From Pseudothauera rhizosphaerae (GTDB taxonomy: Bacteria > Pseudomonadota > Gammaproteobacteria > Burkholderiales > Rhodocyclaceae), in NCBI RefSeq assembly GCF_004801305.1, contig NZ_SSOD01000002.1:62001-126000 (forward strand): a DNA stretch of 64,000 nt, given 5' to 3'. How positions within the stretch are numbered: the stretch's first letter is position 1; each line of letters begins with the position of its first letter. The notes beneath the pieces are model-generated. The model searched no databases, was not told the origin of the DNA, and worked only from the letters and a program-made list of their open reading frames with translations. Of the stretch, positions 60,861 to 64,000 are shown piece by piece. The position numbers were made by a program, and so were the translations under genes.

Positions 60861-62790
60861 GGCCCACGGCACCGCGGAGCGCTGGCTGCTCGCCACCGGG
60901 TTGCTCACCGTGATGCCCCATGCGCTCCACCTGCCCGCCTGGTTGATCGCCGCCTGCGCCGTGCTGCTCGCCACCTACGGCTGGCTGGGCCGGCAGCCCC
61001 ACGCGCAGCCGCCGCGGGTTCTGCTGCTGCTCGTGGCGGCAGGCATCGCAGCGGGCATCAGGCTGCATTACGAACACCTCTTCGGCAAGGACCCGGGCGT
61101 GGCGCTCCTCGCCGCCCTGCTCTGCCTCAAGCTGCTCGAAGGCCGCGGCGCGCGCGACGTGCGCGTGGCGGTGCTGCTCGCCTTCTTCCTCCAGCTCGGG
61201 CTGTTCTTCTACAACCAGACGCCGGCCGTGGCCGCACTGGCGCTGGCCGGTACGCTGGCCGCCACCGCCACCCTGCTCGCCCTGCACCGTCCGCGGGCTC
61301 CGGTACGCGAACACTTGCGCACCGCCGCCTTGCTGCTCGCCCAGGCGGCACCCTTCATGCTCGTGCTGTTCGTGCTCTTCCCCCGCGTGCAGGGGCCGTT
61401 GTGGGGCCTGCCGGCCGATGCCCACAGCGCGGTCAGCGGGCTCACCGACACCATGTCGCCGGGGTCGATCAGCGAACTCAGCCTGTCCGACGACATCGCC
61501 TTCCGCGCCGAATTCGCCGGCCCGCCCCCGCCCCCCGCGCAACGCTACTGGCGCGGCCCGGTACTGACGGAGTTCGACGGCCGCACCTGGCACCTGCTGC
61601 GCCCCACTTTCGACACTGCTCCCGCCTACCGACCCGACGGGCCGGTGTACGAATACCGCCTGACGCTGGAACCCCACAACCGGCGCTGGCTACTCGCCCT
61701 GGACTACGCCGACGCGGGGCTCGGGGGCGTGCGCTACGCCAGCGACTTCCAACTGTTCGCCGAACGGCCGGTGCGCAGCCGCGCCCGCTTCACCGTGCGC
61801 TCCCGCCCGCAGGCCGCCGTCGGGCTCGCCGAGAGCGAGGCGGTGCTCGCCGCCGCCACCCGCCTGCCGGCCCAGGGCAACCCCCGCACGCACGCCCTGG
61901 CCGGCGAACTGGCAACCGGCAATCCATCGCCGCAGCAAGTCCTGCAGCGGGCCCTCGACCACTTCCGCGGCGGCGCCTACACCTACACCCTCAGCCCGCC
62001 CCTGCTGGAAACCGACCCCATCGACGGCTTCCTGTTCGATACCCGCGAAGGCTTCTGCGAGCACTTCGCCGGCAGCTTCGTGTTCCTGATGCGTGCGGCG
62101 GGTGTGCCGGCGCGGGTGGTGACCGGCTACCAGGGCGGCGAGATCAACCCGGTGGACGGCGCGATGGTGGTACGCCAGTCCAATGCCCACGCCTGGGCCG
62201 AAGTCTGGCTGCCGAGCGAGGGCTGGCGGCGCATCGACCCCACGGCGGAGGCCGCACCCATGCGCATCGAGTCCGGCCTGAGCGCCTCCCTGCGCGAAGG
62301 CGACCCGCGCCCACTGCTGATGCGCAGCGGCTTTTCCTGGCTGCGCCAGTTCCGCCACCGCTGGGAAGCGCTCGCCAACGACTGGAATCAGTGGGTTCTT
62401 GGCTACAATCCGGACAGACAGCGCGATCTGCTGGAACGGCTCGGGTTTGCCGACGCGGACTGGCGGATGCTGACCATGCTGATGAGCGCCGCCGCCTCCG
62501 TGCTGGCGGCAGCCCTGTTCGGCTGGGCCTTCATCCGCCGCCGCCACGCCGACCCGCTGGACCGCGCCTGGCAGACATTCTGCGCCAAGACCGCCCGCCG
62601 CGGACTGGCGCGCCAGCCGTGGGAAGGCCCGGCGGACTTCGCCCGCCGGCTGGCCGCGGCCTTCCCGGCCCAGGCCGCCGAACTCGGCCGCATCGCGCAC
62701 GACTATGCCCAGTTGCGCTACCGCAGCCCCGGCACGCCGGCAGACGTGCGCGCCCTGAGCCAACGCATCCGGAGACTCACCCTTTCATGA
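60850..62790 (+). CDS. tgpA: TgpA-like transglutaminase membrane protein
   Basis: 646 residues. About five N-terminal membrane spans (DUF3488) lead to a periplasmic transglutaminase domain with the Cys-His-Asp triad: DTREGFCEHFAGSFVFLMRAAGVPARVVTGY, NAHAWAEVWL, RRIDPTA. One more span near 545 and a C-terminal DUF4129-like part complete it. Matches Pseudomonas TgpA in layout. Its stop overlaps the mltB start by four bases. Confidence 0.9.
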   Translation: MRAEAHGTAERWLLATGLLTVMPHALHLPAWLIAACAVLLATYGWLGRQPHAQPPRVLLLLVAAGIAAGIRLHYEHLFGKDPGVALLAALLCLKLLEGRGARDVRVAVLLAFFLQLGLFFYNQTPAVAALALAGTLAATATLLALHRPRAPVREHLRTAALLLAQAAPFMLVLFVLFPRVQGPLWGLPADAHSAVSGLTDTMSPGSISELSLSDDIAFRAEFAGPPPPPAQRYWRGPVLTEFDGRTWHLLRPTFDTAPAYRPDGPVYEYRLTLEPHNRRWLLALDYADAGLGGVRYASDFQLFAERPVRSRARFTVRSRPQAAVGLAESEAVLAAATRLPAQGNPRTHALAGELATGNPSPQQVLQRALDHFRGGAYTYTLSPPLLETDPIDGFLFDTREGFCEHFAGSFVFLMRAAGVPARVVTGYQGGEINPVDGAMVVRQSNAHAWAEVWLPSEGWRRIDPTAEAAPMRIESGLSASLREGDPRPLLMRSGFSWLRQFRHRWEALANDWNQWVLGYNPDRQRDLLERLGFADADWRMLTMLMSAAASVLAAALFGWAFIRRRHADPLDRAWQTFCAKTARRGLARQPWEGPADFARRLAAAFPAQAAELGRIAHDYAQLRYRSPGTPADVRALSQRIRRLTLS

Positions 62791-63779
62791 CCCCGACCGC
62801 CCGCCACCTGATCGCCGCCGCCGCGCTGGCCGTGCCGCTGGCCGCCGCGGCCTCCTACGTGCATCGCGAGGAGGCGCGCGAGTTCGCGCGCGAAATGAGC
62901 GATGCCCACGGCTTCGACGTCACCGAGCTGTATGCCGTGCTCAACCGCGCCCGCCACGAACAGAAGGTGATCGAACTGATCCGCCCGCCGGCCACGCCGG
63001 CCGAGCGCTCCTGGCAGCGCTACCGTGCCCGCTTCCTCGACGGCAAGCGCATCGAAGGCGGCGTGGCGTTCTGGCGCCAGCACCGCGACACGGTACGGCG
63101 TGCCAGCGCCGAGTTCGGCGTGCCCGAGGAGGTCATCGTCGCCATCATCGGCGTGGAAACCTTCTACGGCCGCCACACCGGCAATTTCGAAACGGTTTCG
63201 GCGCTCGCCACGCTGGCCTTCGACTACCCGCCGCGTGCCCCCCTGTTCCGCCGTGAACTGGAGCAACTGCTGCTGCTCGCCCGCGAACAGCGGCGCGACC
63301 CCTTCAGCTACTACGGCTCCTACGCCGGCGCGGTCGGCTACCCCCAGTTCCTGCCCAGCAGCGTGCGCCATTACGCGGTGGATTTCGACGGCGACGGGCG
63401 CATCGACTTCGACGCCAGCCCGGCGGACGCCATCGGCAGCGTGGCCAACTACCTGAGCACCCACGGCTGGCAGGCCGGGCAGCCGGTGGCCGAGCCCGCG
63501 CGCCTGGCGCCGGGCACGGCGGCGCAGGCGCTGGTGGATGCCGGCATCGACCCCAGCCTGGCGCCTGAAACGCTGACGGAGGCGGGCGTCACCCGCCTGG
63601 ACGGCAGCCCCGCCGCGGCCACCGCGACCCTGGTGGATCTGATCACGCCCAACGCGGACACCGAATACTGGCTGGGCTACCGCAACTTCTACGTGATCAC
63701 CCGCTACAACCGCAGCAGCTTCTACGCGATGGCGGTGTTCCAGCTCGCCGAGGCGCTGCGCCGGGCGAACGGCGAATAG
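62787..63779 (+). CDS. mltB: Lytic murein transglycosylase B
   Basis: 330 residues from the ATG at 62787. The signal-like N-terminus has no lipobox. The catalytic Glu is in EVIVAIIGVETFYGRHTGNFETVSALATLAFDYP; YYGSYAGAVGYPQFLPSSVRHYAVDFDGDGRIDF is the MltB signature. Cleaves peptidoglycan to 1,6-anhydro products. Last gene of the moxR operon. Confidence 0.94.
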   Translation: MTPTARHLIAAAALAVPLAAAASYVHREEAREFAREMSDAHGFDVTELYAVLNRARHEQKVIELIRPPATPAERSWQRYRARFLDGKRIEGGVAFWRQHRDTVRRASAEFGVPEEVIVAIIGVETFYGRHTGNFETVSALATLAFDYPPRAPLFRRELEQLLLLAREQRRDPFSYYGSYAGAVGYPQFLPSSVRHYAVDFDGDGRIDFDASPADAIGSVANYLSTHGWQAGQPVAEPARLAPGTAAQALVDAGIDPSLAPETLTEAGVTRLDGSPAAATATLVDLITPNADTEYWLGYRNFYVITRYNRSSFYAMAVFQLAEALRRANGE

Positions 63780-63795
63780 CGCCAGTCGCAACCGG

Positions 63796-64000
63796 TCAGA
63801 GCAGAACATCCTTGGAAATGCCGCGCCGCTTGAGGATGCGGCGCAACTGGGCGAGCGCCTCGAGCTGGATCTGGCGCACGCGCTCACGCGTGAGGCCCAG
63901 GCGGGCGGCCAGTTCCTCCAGCGTCATCAGTTCGCACTCGTCCAGCCCGTAGCGGTGGCGGATCACCAGCCGCTGCTTGTCGTTGAGCATGGCGATCCAC
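63796..64000 (-). CDS. rpoS: RNA polymerase sigma factor RpoS, C-terminal region 4 (5' part outside window)
   Basis: The last 68 residues are visible; the frame continues past the window edge (WIAMLNDKQRLVIRHRYGL). Sigma region 4 with TLEELAARLGLTRERVRQIQLEALAQLRRILKRRGISKDVLL resembles betaproteobacterial RpoS more than RpoD or RpoH, but other sigma70 group members cannot be fully excluded from the tail alone. Confidence 0.8.
   Translation of the reverse strand, partial: WIAMLNDKQRLVIRHRYGLDECELMTLEELAARLGLTRERVRQIQLEALAQLRRILKRRGISKDVLL

Noticed and set aside
1-64000. Prophage, transposon or CRISPR array
   Set aside because: I saw no integrase, transposase, phage structural genes, cas genes or regular repeat-spacer pattern.

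Overview
The window reads as one contiguous piece of a GC-rich betaproteobacterial chromosome, most likely a member of the Rhodocyclales/Zoogloeaceae (Azoarcus-like). The basis is the MotC/MotD-FliA-FlhG-FlhF-FlhA-FlhB order, sigma54 and FleS/FleR control of flagellar genes, BamC, RoxA and a beta-type RpoS C-terminus, plus a NafY-type FeMo-cofactor protein behind a textbook NifA/IHF/sigma54 promoter, which points to a nitrogen fixer. The taxonomic call is inference.

Layout. 1-630: 3' part of a YcgR/FlgZ c-di-GMP flagellar brake. 712-1379: a Phd/ParE-type toxin-antitoxin pair. 1452-15922: flagellar cluster I, with fliE and fleSR on the minus strand facing fliFGHIJK and fliLMNOPQR on the plus strand (basal body, export apparatus, C-ring, hook-length control). 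15923-18957: a small accessory patch (ribbon-helix-helix protein, MT-A70 adenine methyltransferase, secreted orphan, OmpA-like lipoprotein). 18978-31679: flagellar cluster II, flgBCDEFGHIJKL (minus) with flgA and flgMN (plus). 31744-39211: parE and parC of topoisomerase IV, separated by a VapBC pair, an orphan amino-acid-type binding protein and a TPR protein. 39301-48093: a bacteriohemerythrin, then flagellar cluster III on the minus strand, flhBA-flhFG-fliA-motCD. 48236-51832: DUF192 protein, nafY and a small partner, RluE, and a degenerate HD-GYP protein with a flagellar-type sigma54 promoter. 51838-64000: tRNA-Ser and housekeeping genes (rlmD, roxA, bamC, dapA, a deacetylase-family gene, moxR/DUF58/transglutaminase, mltB, and the 3' end of rpoS).

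How it works together. FleS/FleR is the two-component pair that would drive sigma54 promoters for the basal body, hook and hook-associated genes. Clear -24/-12 elements are visible before fliE, fliF, fliK and flgK. A recurring 17-bp dyad (GCGGCA-N5-TGCCGC) sits beside several of these and is the best candidate enhancer site. FliA (sigma28) and its anti-sigma FlgM are both here, and flgM has a near-perfect sigma28 promoter. The flagellin, cap and chemotaxis genes are not in the window.

No gene-free stretch exceeds about 300 bases. The largest gaps (29839-30089, 35765-36030, 36550-36817) hold promoter elements, nothing recognisable, and an inverted repeat respectively. The most striking observations are the shared 17-bp dyad, the NifA-type promoter at nafY, an FNR-like box before the hemerythrin, an FlhG that has lost its P-loop lysines, a degenerate HD-GYP protein tied by its promoter to the flagellar regulon, and a duplicated 5' half of tRNA-Ser.
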